From Streptomyces reniochalinae (GTDB lineage Bacteria; Actinomycetota; Actinomycetes; Streptomycetales; Streptomycetaceae), in NCBI RefSeq assembly GCF_003323735.1, contig NZ_QOIM01000022.1, positions 62,001 to 126,000 of the forward strand: a stretch of DNA of 64,000 nt, in the 5' to 3' direction. Both the position numbers and the translations under genes were made by a program. Shown piece by piece: positions 7,893-16,400 of the stretch. Position 1 is the stretch's first letter. Each line of letters opens with the position of its first letter. A model generated the notes under the pieces. The model was given only the letters and a program-made list of their open reading frames with translations. It made no database searches and was not told the DNA's origin.

Positions 7893-8894
7893 CTACACGT
7901 CGCGCTTGTTCAGCAGCGCGTACGCCGCCGCGAAGACGATCAGCGTGACGACTGCGAGCCCGCCCAGCAGCGGCCAGCCCGTGGCGTCCTGGTCGGTGGT
8001 CATCGGGATGCGGTAGAGGGAGGCCAGGCCGTTGAGCGGGGAGTACTCGATGAGGAAGTCCCGCACGTCCTGCAACGCCTTGCCCGCCATGAACATCGCC
8101 ATCAGCAGCGGCAGCAGCACCACGCCCATCATGGTGGTGATCGCTCCCGCCGAGTGCCGCAGCAGGGCGCCCACCGCCAGCGACAGCAGGCCCAGCAGCG
8201 CCACGTACAGTCCGGCGCCCACCGTGGCACCCAGCCACTCGCTGCCGGAGGCGACGAGTTTCCCTCCTTCGAAGGAGTCGGCGAGTTCGCTGCCCCTCTC
8301 GTACGAGGGAAGCGTCTGGTCGCTCAGCAGCGCGGAGTTGATCAGCGCGGTGAGGGCGCAGGCGAGCGTCGTCATCACGAAGGCCAGCAGGAAGAAGACC
8401 GTGGCCTTGGCCAGCAGGACCCTTCCGCGCTGCGGGCAGGCGGTGAGGGTCGTACGGATCATGCCGGTGCCGTACTCGGAGGTGACGACCAGCACGCCGA
8501 GCGTGATCACGCAGATCTGCCCGAGCATCAGCCCGAACAGGCCGCTGGAGAGCAGCGGCATCCCGGTGAAGTCGCCGCTCAGCCCGACGGCGGAGAGCAG
8601 GCCGATGCCGACGACGAGAGCGAACATCACGCCGAGCGTCCACACGGTGGAGCGGACGGTGCGGATCTTCGTCCATTCCGAGACCAGCGCGTGCCCGAGG
8701 TTGGTGCGCGCCATCGGGATGGGGGAGCTGTAGGGGGCGATGCCGCCCGGCCAGTGGCCCTGGCCCGGCTGCCCCTGCCCCGGCTGCTGCCCGGCGCCCG
8801 CACCGGCGGGTGGGACCGTTCCGGCGGGTGCGGGCATGTGTGCGGCCGCCGGCTGGGCGGGGGCCGCCTGGCCGTTGTGCTGCTGGGTGCTCAT
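7893..8894 (-). CDS. ABC-2 type permease with low-complexity N-terminus (pair 1)
   Basis: A 333-residue permease starting at ATG 8894, which overlaps the stop of the ATPase gene by 4 bp. The first ~70 residues are Pro/Gly/Gln/Ala-rich (including GQQPGQGQPGQGHWPGG), an unusual cytoplasmic extension. Then comes the family motif LVSEWTKIRTVRSTVWTLG and six hydrophobic segments, ending AAYALLNKRDV. It is paralogous to the permease at 10320, which shares SEWTK-(I/V)-R-(T/S)-V-x-ST-x-WTL and the C-terminal KRD. It forms an exporter with the ATPase at 8891. Substrate unknown. The stop is 34 bp from the convergent zinc-motif gene. Confidence 0.88.
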   Translation of the reverse strand: MSTQQHNGQAAPAQPAAAHMPAPAGTVPPAGAGAGQQPGQGQPGQGHWPGGIAPYSSPIPMARTNLGHALVSEWTKIRTVRSTVWTLGVMFALVVGIGLLSAVGLSGDFTGMPLLSSGLFGLMLGQICVITLGVLVVTSEYGTGMIRTTLTACPQRGRVLLAKATVFFLLAFVMTTLACALTALINSALLSDQTLPSYERGSELADSFEGGKLVASGSEWLGATVGAGLYVALLGLLSLAVGALLRHSAGAITTMMGVVLLPLLMAMFMAGKALQDVRDFLIEYSPLNGLASLYRIPMTTDQDATGWPLLGGLAVVTLIVFAAAYALLNKRDV

Positions 8895-10186
8895 CGGGCG
8901 TCCTCGCCTTCGTTCGTGGCGCCGCCTGGCATGCCCGGGGCCGCGGGGCCCGCCGGGGGAGCCGTGGGTGCTGCCGGGGCGTCGGCGGCGTACGGGTTGG
9001 TGCCGGGCTGCGGCGCGCGCATCTGCAGCGTGCCGCCGCCGGGCACACCCGGCTGCGGGGCGTCCTGCGGGCCTCCCGGATACGCGGCAGCGCCGTGGGC
9101 CGGCGCGTGCGCCGCCTGCTGCCCCGGCGGCATCTGCGGTGCCGCGGCGATGCCGGGCACGGCCGCCTGCTGCGGTGCGGCGCCGGGCACGGCGGGTGCC
9201 CCTGCCATGGCCGGTGCCCCTGCCATCGCGGGAGCGCCCGCGGGCTGCTGGAGACCCGTGCGCATGTCGGCCGTCGAGCGGTAGTCGACGGAGCCCTGGG
9301 TCAGCCGCATGTACGCCTCTTCCAGCGAGGCCTGGTGCGGGGAGAGCTCCCACAGCCGCACGTCGGCGCTGTGTGCGAGGTCGCTGATGCGGGGCAGCTC
9401 CAGGCCGGTGACGCGGAGCGCGCCGTCCTCTTCCGGCTGGGTCTGCCCGCCCGCCTCGTGCAGCGCGGCGACCAGTTTGTCGCGCTGTTCCGGCTCGCTG
9501 TCGGGCGTACGGACGCGGGCGAAGCCGACGGAGTTGCGCGCGATGAACTCCGTCACGGACATGTCGGCCATCAGCTGCCCGCGGCCGATCACGATGAGGT
9601 GCTCGGCGGTCTGCGCCATCTCGCTCATCAGGTGGCTGGAGACGAAGACCGTGCGGCCCTCGCTCGCGAGGCGCTTCATCAGGTTGCGGACCCACAGGAT
9701 GCCTTCGGGGTCGAGGCCGTTGACCGGCTCGTCGAACAGCAGTACCTGCGGGTCACCGAGCAGCGCTGCGGCGATGCCGAGGCGCTGCCCCATGCCGAGC
9801 GAGAAGCCCTTGGAACGCTTCTTGCCGACCTCCTGGAGCCCGACGACGCCGAGCACCTCGTCGACGCGGCGCGCCGGGATGCCGGACAGCTGCGCGAGGG
9901 AGAGCAGGTGGTTGCGCGCGCTGCGGCCGCCGTGCACGGCTTTGGCATCGAGCAGGGCGCCGACCTGGCGTGGGGCGTTGGGGAGCCCTCTGAAGGCGTG
10001 CCCGCCCACGGTGACCTGCCCGGACGTCGGTGCGTCCAGCCCCAGGATCATGCGCATGGTGGTCGATTTCCCTGAGCCGTTCGGCCCCAGGAATCCGGTG
10101 ACGGCCCCCGGCCGCACCTGGAAGGACAGGTTGTACACGGCCGTCTTGGCGCCGTAGCGCTTCGTCAGGCCGTATGCCTCGATCAT
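8891..10186 (-). CDS. ABC-2 type ATP-binding protein with Ala/Pro-rich tail (pair 1)
   Basis: A 431-residue ATPase. The first ~310 residues are a normal NatA/BcrA-type domain: Walker A GPNGSGKST, signature-like FSLGMGQRLGIA, Walker B VLLFDEPVNGLDPEGI, and SSHLMSEMAQTAEHL. The Q-loop and D-loop regions look intact. The last ~120 residues are low complexity, with repeats such as GAPAMAGAPAMAGAPA and runs of PPGQQ and PGGPQ, and could be a flexible linker. The closest paralogue in view is the ATPase at 11090, with near-identical core blocks. The pair is transcribed as ATPase-permease. A 133-bp gap separates it from the upstream-lying second pair on the same strand. Confidence 0.9.
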   Translation of the reverse strand: MIEAYGLTKRYGAKTAVYNLSFQVRPGAVTGFLGPNGSGKSTTMRMILGLDAPTSGQVTVGGHAFRGLPNAPRQVGALLDAKAVHGGRSARNHLLSLAQLSGIPARRVDEVLGVVGLQEVGKKRSKGFSLGMGQRLGIAAALLGDPQVLLFDEPVNGLDPEGILWVRNLMKRLASEGRTVFVSSHLMSEMAQTAEHLIVIGRGQLMADMSVTEFIARNSVGFARVRTPDSEPEQRDKLVAALHEAGGQTQPEEDGALRVTGLELPRISDLAHSADVRLWELSPHQASLEEAYMRLTQGSVDYRSTADMRTGLQQPAGAPAMAGAPAMAGAPAVPGAAPQQAAVPGIAAAPQMPPGQQAAHAPAHGAAAYPGGPQDAPQPGVPGGGTLQMRAPQPGTNPYAADAPAAPTAPPAGPAAPGMPGGATNEGEDAR

Positions 10187-10319
10187 CCTTTGCCCCTGGA
10201 CGCAGTTCGGGGCTCACGTGCCCCCGGACATGGCCTAGGAGGTTACGAGAGACCTGTTCGGTTCCATGAGGCGGCCCCTCGGTCGTGGGCGGGGGCCGGA
10301 CGCCCGGCCGGGGGCGGGG

Positions 10320-11090
10320 TCAGGCGTCGCGCTTCTTGAGGACGACGAATCCGGCGATCAGCGCGGCCGCCGTCCACGCAGCCATGATCAGGAGTCCTTC
10401 CCAGGGGCCGTAGGGGCGGTCCAGCGCCTCGGGGACCACCGACATCACGGTGGTGCCGGCCTGGTCGGGGAGGTACTGGCCGACCTTCTTGGTGGCCTCC
10501 ACCGAGCCGAGGATGTTCGAGACGAGGAAGAAGAACGGCATCAGGATGGCGAACGCGAGCAGCGGGCTGCGCAGGACGAAGGTGATGCCGACGGCGAACA
10601 GGGCGATCAGCGCCATGTAGAGACCGCCGCCGACCACCGCGCGCAGCACCCCGGGGTCGCCGATGCCCACCCCGTGCTCGCCGAGGAGCGCCTGTCCGAG
10701 GAAGAACGCGCAGAAGCTGGTGATCAGGCCGACGACCAGCACGAGTGGCCCGGCGACCAGCACCTTGCACCACAGGAACGTGCCGCGTTGCGGTACGGCG
10801 GCCAGCGAGTTGCGGATCATGCCGGTGCTGTACTCGGCGGAGACGACGAGTACGCCGAAGGCGATCATCGCCAGCTGTCCGAGGCTCATGCCGGCGAAGC
10901 TGGTGTAGGTGGCGTCGAACGTGCGCCGGCTGACGGTCGACATGTCGTCGAAGGTCGAGGCTGTCACCGCGCAGATCAGTGCGCCGAGCCCGATGGAGAC
11001 GACGACCGCGGCGGCGAGGGTCCAGATCGTGGAGTGGACCGAGCGGACCTTCGTCCACTCGGACTTGAGGACGCGCGTGGTGTGACTCAT
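10320..11090 (-). CDS. ABC-2 type permease (pair 2)
   Basis: A 256-residue permease with six predicted transmembrane segments, starting MSHTTRVLKSEWTKVRSVHS. Its ATG overlaps the stop of the ATPase gene by one base (TGATG), so translation is coupled. It is homologous to the permease of pair 1 (same SEWTK-x-R motif, same GM-I-R-x-(S/T)-L-x-A-x-P-Q-R-G segment before a long helix, and C-terminal LKKRDA), but lacks the Pro/Gly-rich N-terminal extension. With its ATPase it should form a small exporter of unknown substrate. Tandem duplication of the whole ATPase-permease pair is the simplest origin. Confidence 0.88.
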   Translation of the reverse strand: MSHTTRVLKSEWTKVRSVHSTIWTLAAAVVVSIGLGALICAVTASTFDDMSTVSRRTFDATYTSFAGMSLGQLAMIAFGVLVVSAEYSTGMIRNSLAAVPQRGTFLWCKVLVAGPLVLVVGLITSFCAFFLGQALLGEHGVGIGDPGVLRAVVGGGLYMALIALFAVGITFVLRSPLLAFAILMPFFFLVSNILGSVEATKKVGQYLPDQAGTTVMSVVPEALDRPYGPWEGLLIMAAWTAAALIAGFVVLKKRDA

Positions 11091-12220
11091 CAGCGGCGCC
11101 TCCTACGCTGCCAGTCCTCGCCCCAGCCAGGACCCTCCGGGGGCGGGCCCTGCGGGTCTCCCGGAGGCGGAGCCTGCTGACCCCCCGGCGGCGGTGCCTG
11201 CGGAGCTCCTGGCGGGGCCTGTGTGCCTCCTGGCGGGGCCTGGGGGCCTTCGGGTGGGGGCTGGGGGGCTCCGGGTGCGACCTGTGCGCCTTCCGGCGGA
11301 GCCTGGACGCCGCCGGGGGCGTGTCCGTGGTACTCGACGCTCTGTGCCGTCAGCCGCATGAACGCCTCCTCCAGCGAGGCCCGCTGCGGGCTGAGTTCGT
11401 GCAGCACGATGCGGTGGGCCGCGGCGAGTTCGCCGATGCGTGCGGCGTCACCGCCGTCCACCTCCAGCGCTCCCTGCGCGCCGGCCGCGGGCCGCAGCCC
11501 CTCGGTGGTGAGGACGTCCAGCAGCCGTTGGGGTTCGGGGGTACGGACGCGAACGTGTGTGCGGGAATTCTCCGCGATGAACTGCGACATCGAGGTGTCC
11601 GCCAGCAGCTTGCCCTGGCCGATGACGATCAGGTGCTCGGCGGTCTGCGCCATCTCGCTCATCAGGTGACTGGAGACGAACACCGTCCTGCCCTCGCGGG
11701 CCAGATGCTGCATCAGGGTGCGGATCCAGTGGATGCCCTCCGGGTCGAGGCCGTTGACGGGCTCGTCGAACATCAGGATGCGCGGATCACCCAGCAGGGC
11801 GCTCGCAATGCCGAGGCGCTGCCCCATGCCCAGTGAGAAGCCCTTCGGCCGCTTGCGGGCCACGTCGTGCAGGCCCACCATCTCCAGCACCTCACCGACC
11901 CGGCGCTCGGGAATCCCGTTGGACTGCGCCATGCACAGCAGGTGGTTGTAGGCGCTGCGGCCGCCGTGCACGCCCTTGGCCTCCAACAGCGCGCCGATGC
12001 TGTTGAGCGGCTCCTTCAGCTCGCCGTAGTGCTTGCCCTCGATGCGCACGTCACCGCGGGTGGGGGCGTCGAGTCCCAGCACCATCCGCATGGTGGTGGA
12101 CTTCCCCGCGCCGTTCGGGCCCAGGAAGCCGGTGACCGTACCAGGCCGTACGGTGAAGCTGAGACCGTCGACGGCTGTCTTGTCCCCGTACCGTTTGGTC
12201 AGGTCCCGCAGCTCGATCAT
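11090..12220 (-). CDS. ABC-2 type ATP-binding protein with Pro-rich tail (pair 2)
   Basis: A 376-residue ATPase. Core motifs are Walker A GPNGAGKST, signature-like FSLGMGQRLGIASALLG, Walker B ILMFDEPVNGLDPEGI and SSHLMSEMAQTAEHL, almost identical to the ATPase of pair 1. After residue ~300 the protein turns into ~70 residues of PPEGxQ/APPG repeats, ending in a strongly basic QRRRRR. The independently Pro-rich tail in both paralogues suggests selection for a flexible C-terminus rather than a chance extension (inference). The start ATG 12220 gives the expected MIELRDLTKRYGDKTAVDGL. It lies downstream of filP on the same strand, after a hairpin at 12289-12325, so it probably has its own promoter in the 12226-12288 region. 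Confidence 0.9.
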   Translation of the reverse strand: MIELRDLTKRYGDKTAVDGLSFTVRPGTVTGFLGPNGAGKSTTMRMVLGLDAPTRGDVRIEGKHYGELKEPLNSIGALLEAKGVHGGRSAYNHLLCMAQSNGIPERRVGEVLEMVGLHDVARKRPKGFSLGMGQRLGIASALLGDPRILMFDEPVNGLDPEGIHWIRTLMQHLAREGRTVFVSSHLMSEMAQTAEHLIVIGQGKLLADTSMSQFIAENSRTHVRVRTPEPQRLLDVLTTEGLRPAAGAQGALEVDGGDAARIGELAAAHRIVLHELSPQRASLEEAFMRLTAQSVEYHGHAPGGVQAPPEGAQVAPGAPQPPPEGPQAPPGGTQAPPGAPQAPPPGGQQAPPPGDPQGPPPEGPGWGEDWQRRRRR

Positions 12221-12288
12221 TCTTCGACGCTACGGTGCCCCCGCCACGCTCGCCACTCGTACGCACCATCCGCACACCATTCACACAC

Positions 12289-12325
12289 GCGGAACGCCCC
12301 GCACCGTCCGGTGGGGGCGTTCCGC
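12289..12325 (-). terminator. hairpin after filP
   Basis: A 12-bp perfect stem (GCGGAACGCCCC and complement) with 13-nt loop, extended by partly paired ACAC/GTGT flanks, lies 54 bp beyond the filP stop and before the ABC operon. It fits a terminator separating filP from pair 2. Confidence 0.65.
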
Positions 12326-12378
12326 ATGTGTGGGAGCTGCCTGTCCTGGAGCCGTGTTCCCGGAGGGCCGGAGAGGCG

Positions 12379-13329
12379 TCAGCGCGACTGCTGGGCGGGG
12401 ACCGAGCGGCCCGCCGACTCCTCGTCCGCCGCCTCGTCGCCCGCCTGCCCGCCGGCGGCCACGGCCGCACCGGTGAGGGTGGCCAGCATCTCGCGCACGT
12501 TGGTCAGCTGCGCGTTGATGCTGTCGCGGCGGTTGGTGAGAGCGGCCAGCTCGCGCTCGGACTCGCTGCGCACCCGGTCGGCCTTGGCGTTGGCGTCCGC
12601 GACGATGTCCTCGGCCTGCCGCTGCGCCGTCTCGACGGTCTGACGGGCGCGGCGCTCCGCGTCCGTACGCAGTTTCTCGGCCTCCAGGCGCAGCTGCTCG
12701 GCACGGTGCTCGATCTCCGCGAGCCGCTTCTCCGCCTTCGCCTGACGGGAGGCCAGATCGCGCTCGGACTGCTCGCGCCGCTTGGCGAGGTTGGTCTCGA
12801 AGTCGGCTGCCGCCTGGGCGGCCTTCGCGCGGGTGTCCTCGAACAGCGAGTCGGCTTCCTCGCGCTTGGACTGGGCGTCCTTCTCCGCGTCGCTGCGCAG
12901 CGTGGTGGCCTCGCCCTTGGCCTTCTCGACGATGCGGGCGCCCTCGTCCTCCGCCTTCTGCTTGCGCTCGGCGGCGAACTGCTCGGCGTCGTTGCGTACC
13001 TGCTGCGCCGCGCCCTCGGCGAGCTCGCGGTGCTGCTCGGCGGCGCGACGGGCCTCCTCGCGCAGGTCCTTGGCCTCCTCCTCGGCGAGGCGGAGGATCT
13101 TCTCGACACGGGCGCCGAGGCCGGCGTACGACGGCTCCGCGTCGTTGACCTGAGCCTGGGCGTTCTGCGTTTCGAGGTGGAGCTCCTCGATGCGCTTTTC
13201 CAGAGAGGTGATCCGGGCCAGGGCGCTGTCACGGTCGGCGACGAGCTTCGCGATGCGGTCGTCAACCTGTCCGCGGTCGTAGCCACGCCGCACGAGCTCG
13301 AAGCCGTAGGGGGAGGAAGTGTCGCTCAT
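12379..13329 (-). CDS. filP: FilP, intermediate-filament-like coiled-coil cytoskeletal protein
   Basis: A 316-residue protein that is almost entirely coiled coil (Ala/Glu/Arg-rich heptads from about residue 20 to 290), with a short DivIVA-like N-terminus YGFELVRRGYDRGQVDDRI. Length, composition and position directly downstream of scy match FilP of S. coelicolor (SCO5396). FilP forms filament networks behind growing hyphal tips, interacts with DivIVA and contributes to cell stiffness and polarity. The C-terminus is Gly/Ala/Glu-rich and not coiled. Old annotations call it a cellulose-binding protein, which has no support in the sequence. It is read from the same strand as scy; a stem-loop at the scy stop (13443-13487) may limit read-through, so a separate promoter in 13330-13440 is likely. 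Confidence 0.93.
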   Translation of the reverse strand: MSDTSSPYGFELVRRGYDRGQVDDRIAKLVADRDSALARITSLEKRIEELHLETQNAQAQVNDAEPSYAGLGARVEKILRLAEEEAKDLREEARRAAEQHRELAEGAAQQVRNDAEQFAAERKQKAEDEGARIVEKAKGEATTLRSDAEKDAQSKREEADSLFEDTRAKAAQAAADFETNLAKRREQSERDLASRQAKAEKRLAEIEHRAEQLRLEAEKLRTDAERRARQTVETAQRQAEDIVADANAKADRVRSESERELAALTNRRDSINAQLTNVREMLATLTGAAVAAGGQAGDEAADEESAGRSVPAQQSR

Positions 13330-13442
13330 GGGGTTCCTGTCGAGTCAGACGGGTTATCAGACGGGGGGAGTGATAGAGGGAATCCTAGGGGTCCAAGCGG
13401 CGTGTCATCGAGCTTATGCGCGTTTGATCTGGAGAATGTGCC

Positions 13443-13487
13443 CTCGTTCGAGTGGCTAACCCTCCGAACCCTTGCCACTCGAACGAG
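13443..13487 (-). terminator. 14-bp stem-loop overlapping the scy stop codon
   Basis: Perfect 14-bp arms CTCGTTCGAGTGGC (13443-13456) and its complement (13474-13487) flank a 17-nt loop. The last codons and the stop of scy lie in the right arm and loop, so the hairpin forms in the 3' end of the scy message. No U-tract follows. It may terminate most scy transcription or act as an RNA-stability element between scy and filP. Confidence 0.6.
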
Positions 13488-16400
13488 TTGTACCAGCGCC
13501 AACGCCCGCTGTCACACCACCGTTCGCGCCGGCGGCGCGCCCGCCCTTCTTGCCGGATCCCGAGCCGCGCCCCGAGCCGCCACCCGCCCCGGAACCGCCG
13601 CCCGGACCCGAACCGGAACCCGAACCGGAACCAGCACCGGAATCCGCGCCGGCAGGCGACTCCGCGTCCGCGTCGGCACCGTCCTTGCCGCCTGACGACG
13701 CGGCACCCGGCGTCTCGAACGACTCGAGCGCCTCCAACACGTCCTGCACGCGGGAGATCTCCGCGTTGATGTCCTCCTGACGCCGCATCAGCAGGTCCAG
13801 CTCGTGCTGCCCGGCCTCGACCGTGCGCTGCGCCTCCTCGGCGGCCTCCTCGCGCAACTGCTGGGCCTCGCGCTCCATCGCCGCCTGCTTGAGCTCGGCC
13901 TCCTTGAGCAGGCCCTCCGCCTTCTTCACGGCGGCGATGCGCACCTTGCCCGCCTCCGCGTTGGCGTCCGCACGCAACTCCTCGGCCTTCTCCCGCGCTT
14001 CGGCCAGCTGCTCCTCGGCCGCCTGGACGAGCTTGTCGCAGCGCTCCCCGGCCGACTGCATCGCCTCGGCCGCCTCCCGGCGCGCCCGCTCGTGCAGCTC
14101 CTCGACCTCCGCCTCGATGCGGGTACGCAGCTCCTCGGCGCGCTCGCGGATGGCGCCGGAGTCGCTCCGGGCCTCCTCCAGCAGCGTGTCGGCGTCCGAG
14201 CGTGCCTTCTCGACCAGCTCGCGCCCCTCGTCCCTGGCCTCGTTGACCAGCCGGTCCGATTCGCCACGCGCGGCGCCGACCATGGCGTCCGCCTGCTCCT
14301 CCGCGGTGGCCTGGGCGCGCAGCGCCTCCTCCTGGGCCCGGGCCAGCAGCTGGTCGGCCTGCTCGGCCGCCTCCGTGCGCCGGGCCGCCGCGTCCTCCCG
14401 CGCCTCGTCGCGCAGCCGTTCGGCCTCGGCGCGCATCTCCTCCGCGTACCGCTCGGCCGCGGCACGGGTGTCCTGGTCGAACTGCTGGGCGGCCGCCCGG
14501 GTCTCCTGGTCGTACCGCTCGGCCTCGGCGCGCGTCTCACGGTCGAACTGCTCGGCCTCCGCGCGCAGCGCGCCGCTGACCCGCTCGGCCTCGGCCCGCG
14601 TCTCCTCGCCTGCCTGCTCGGCCTCGGCCCGCACCCGCTCGCCGAACTGCTCGGCGTCCGCGCGCGTCCGGTCCCGGTACTGCTCGGCCTCCGTACGGGT
14701 CTGCGCGGCGTACTGCTCGGCGGCGGACCGCGTTTCCTGGTCGAACTGCTGTGCCGCCGACCGGGTTTCCCGGTCGAAGAGCTGAGCCGCTTCCCTGGTC
14801 TCCTGGTCGAAGCGCTGCGCCTCGGAGCGGGTCTCCTGGCCCGCGCGGTCCGCCTCCTCGCGGGTGCGGTCGGCCTCCTCCTGAGCCTTGGCCATGAGCT
14901 GGTCGGCCTGCTCGGCGGCCTCCGTGCGCTTCTTGGCGCTCTCCTCGCGGGCCTCGTCCAGCAGCCGGTCGGCCTCCGTACGGGCCTCTTCGCCGGCGCG
15001 CTGCGCGTCGGCCCGCGTCCTGTCGGCCTCGGCCACCGCCTCCGAGACGGTCTGCTCCGCCAGCGACCTGGCGGCCTCCGCCTCCTCCTGGGCCTCCCTG
15101 CGCACCGTCTGTGCCGCGTGCTCCGCGGCCGACCGCAGCCCGGCGATCTCCTCCTCGGCCTCCTCGCGCAGCCCCGCGACCGAGTCCCTGACCTGCTGAG
15201 CCGTCTCCTCCGCCGACGCCACCAGCTCCGCCGCGCGGCGCTCGGCCTCCTCCGTCAGTCGCTCGGCCTCCGCCTGCGCCTCGGCGACCCGCTTGCGCGC
15301 GGACGCCAGCAGCTCCTCGCTCTGCTCGCGGGCCTGCGTGCGCTCCTGGTGCGCCTCCTCGCGGGCCTCGGCCAGCAGCTCCTCGGCCTCGCGGCGACGC
15401 CGGGCGGCCTCCTCCTGGGCGGCGCCCAGCGCCTCGGCGGCCTCCGCGTTCGTCCGCTCCGCCGCCGCGTCGGCCTCCGCGCGCACCCGGTCGGCCGTCG
15501 CCTGCGCCTCCTCGCGCAGCCGCTCGGCCTCAGCCGTCGCCTCGCCGCGCAACTGCACGGCGACCGACTCGCCCTCCGCACGGGCCTGCGAGGCGTCCGA
15601 GGCGGCCTCCGTGCGCAGCCGCTCGGCCTCCTCCTCGGCCTGCTCGCGCAGGGTACGCGCGCGCTCCGCCGCCTCCGTGCGCAGCCGCTCGGTCTCCGCC
15701 CTGGCCTCGTCGCGCAGCCGCTCCGCCTCCGTGCGGGCCTCCGTCAGCCCCGACTCGGCCTCGGCCAGCTTCGCCTCGGCCTCCTCGCGGAGCCTGGTCA
15801 GCTCCGTCTCGGCCTCGGCCTTCCGCTGCGAGGCGGCCTCCTCGGCCTCCTCCCGGGTCCTGCGCGCCGCCTCGTCCGCCTCGGAGCGGGTCTGCTCCGC
15901 CGCCTCCTCGGCCAGCGAGTTCAGCTCCTCGGCCTCCGTGCGGGCCCGCTCCAGCGCCTCCTCGGCCTGCTTGCGCAGCGACGTGGCGCGCTCGATCGCC
16001 TCGGTGCGCACCCGCTCGCTCTCCGTGGCGGCGTCGCCGCGGGTCTCCTCCGCGTCGGCCTTGGCCTTGCCCAGCAACTCCTCGGCGCGGTTGGCGGCCT
16101 CCTCGATCTGCTGGACGGCGTCGCGGCGGGCCTCGCCGCGGATCTTCTCGCCCTCCTCGACGGCCTCGGCGCGCAGCTGCTCGGCCTCGCCGCGCAGCCT
16201 GCGCGCCTCCTCCTGGAGCTCGACCGTCTTGGCGCGGTAGTCCTTCGTGTCGTCCTTCGCGGCGCCCTTGAGCTGCTCGGCCACGTCGTGGGCCTCGGCC
16301 CGCAGCCGGTCGGCCTCCTCCTCGGCCTCCCGGCGCAGCCGCTCGGCCTCCTCGGCCGCGGTCTTCGTGGTGGCCTTGGCCTCCTCGGACGCCTTGGTCA

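Noticed and set aside
14416..14844. CRISPR-like array
   Set aside because: The repeats are contiguous 33-bp units without unique spacers, in frame with scy, and the protein repeat explains them.
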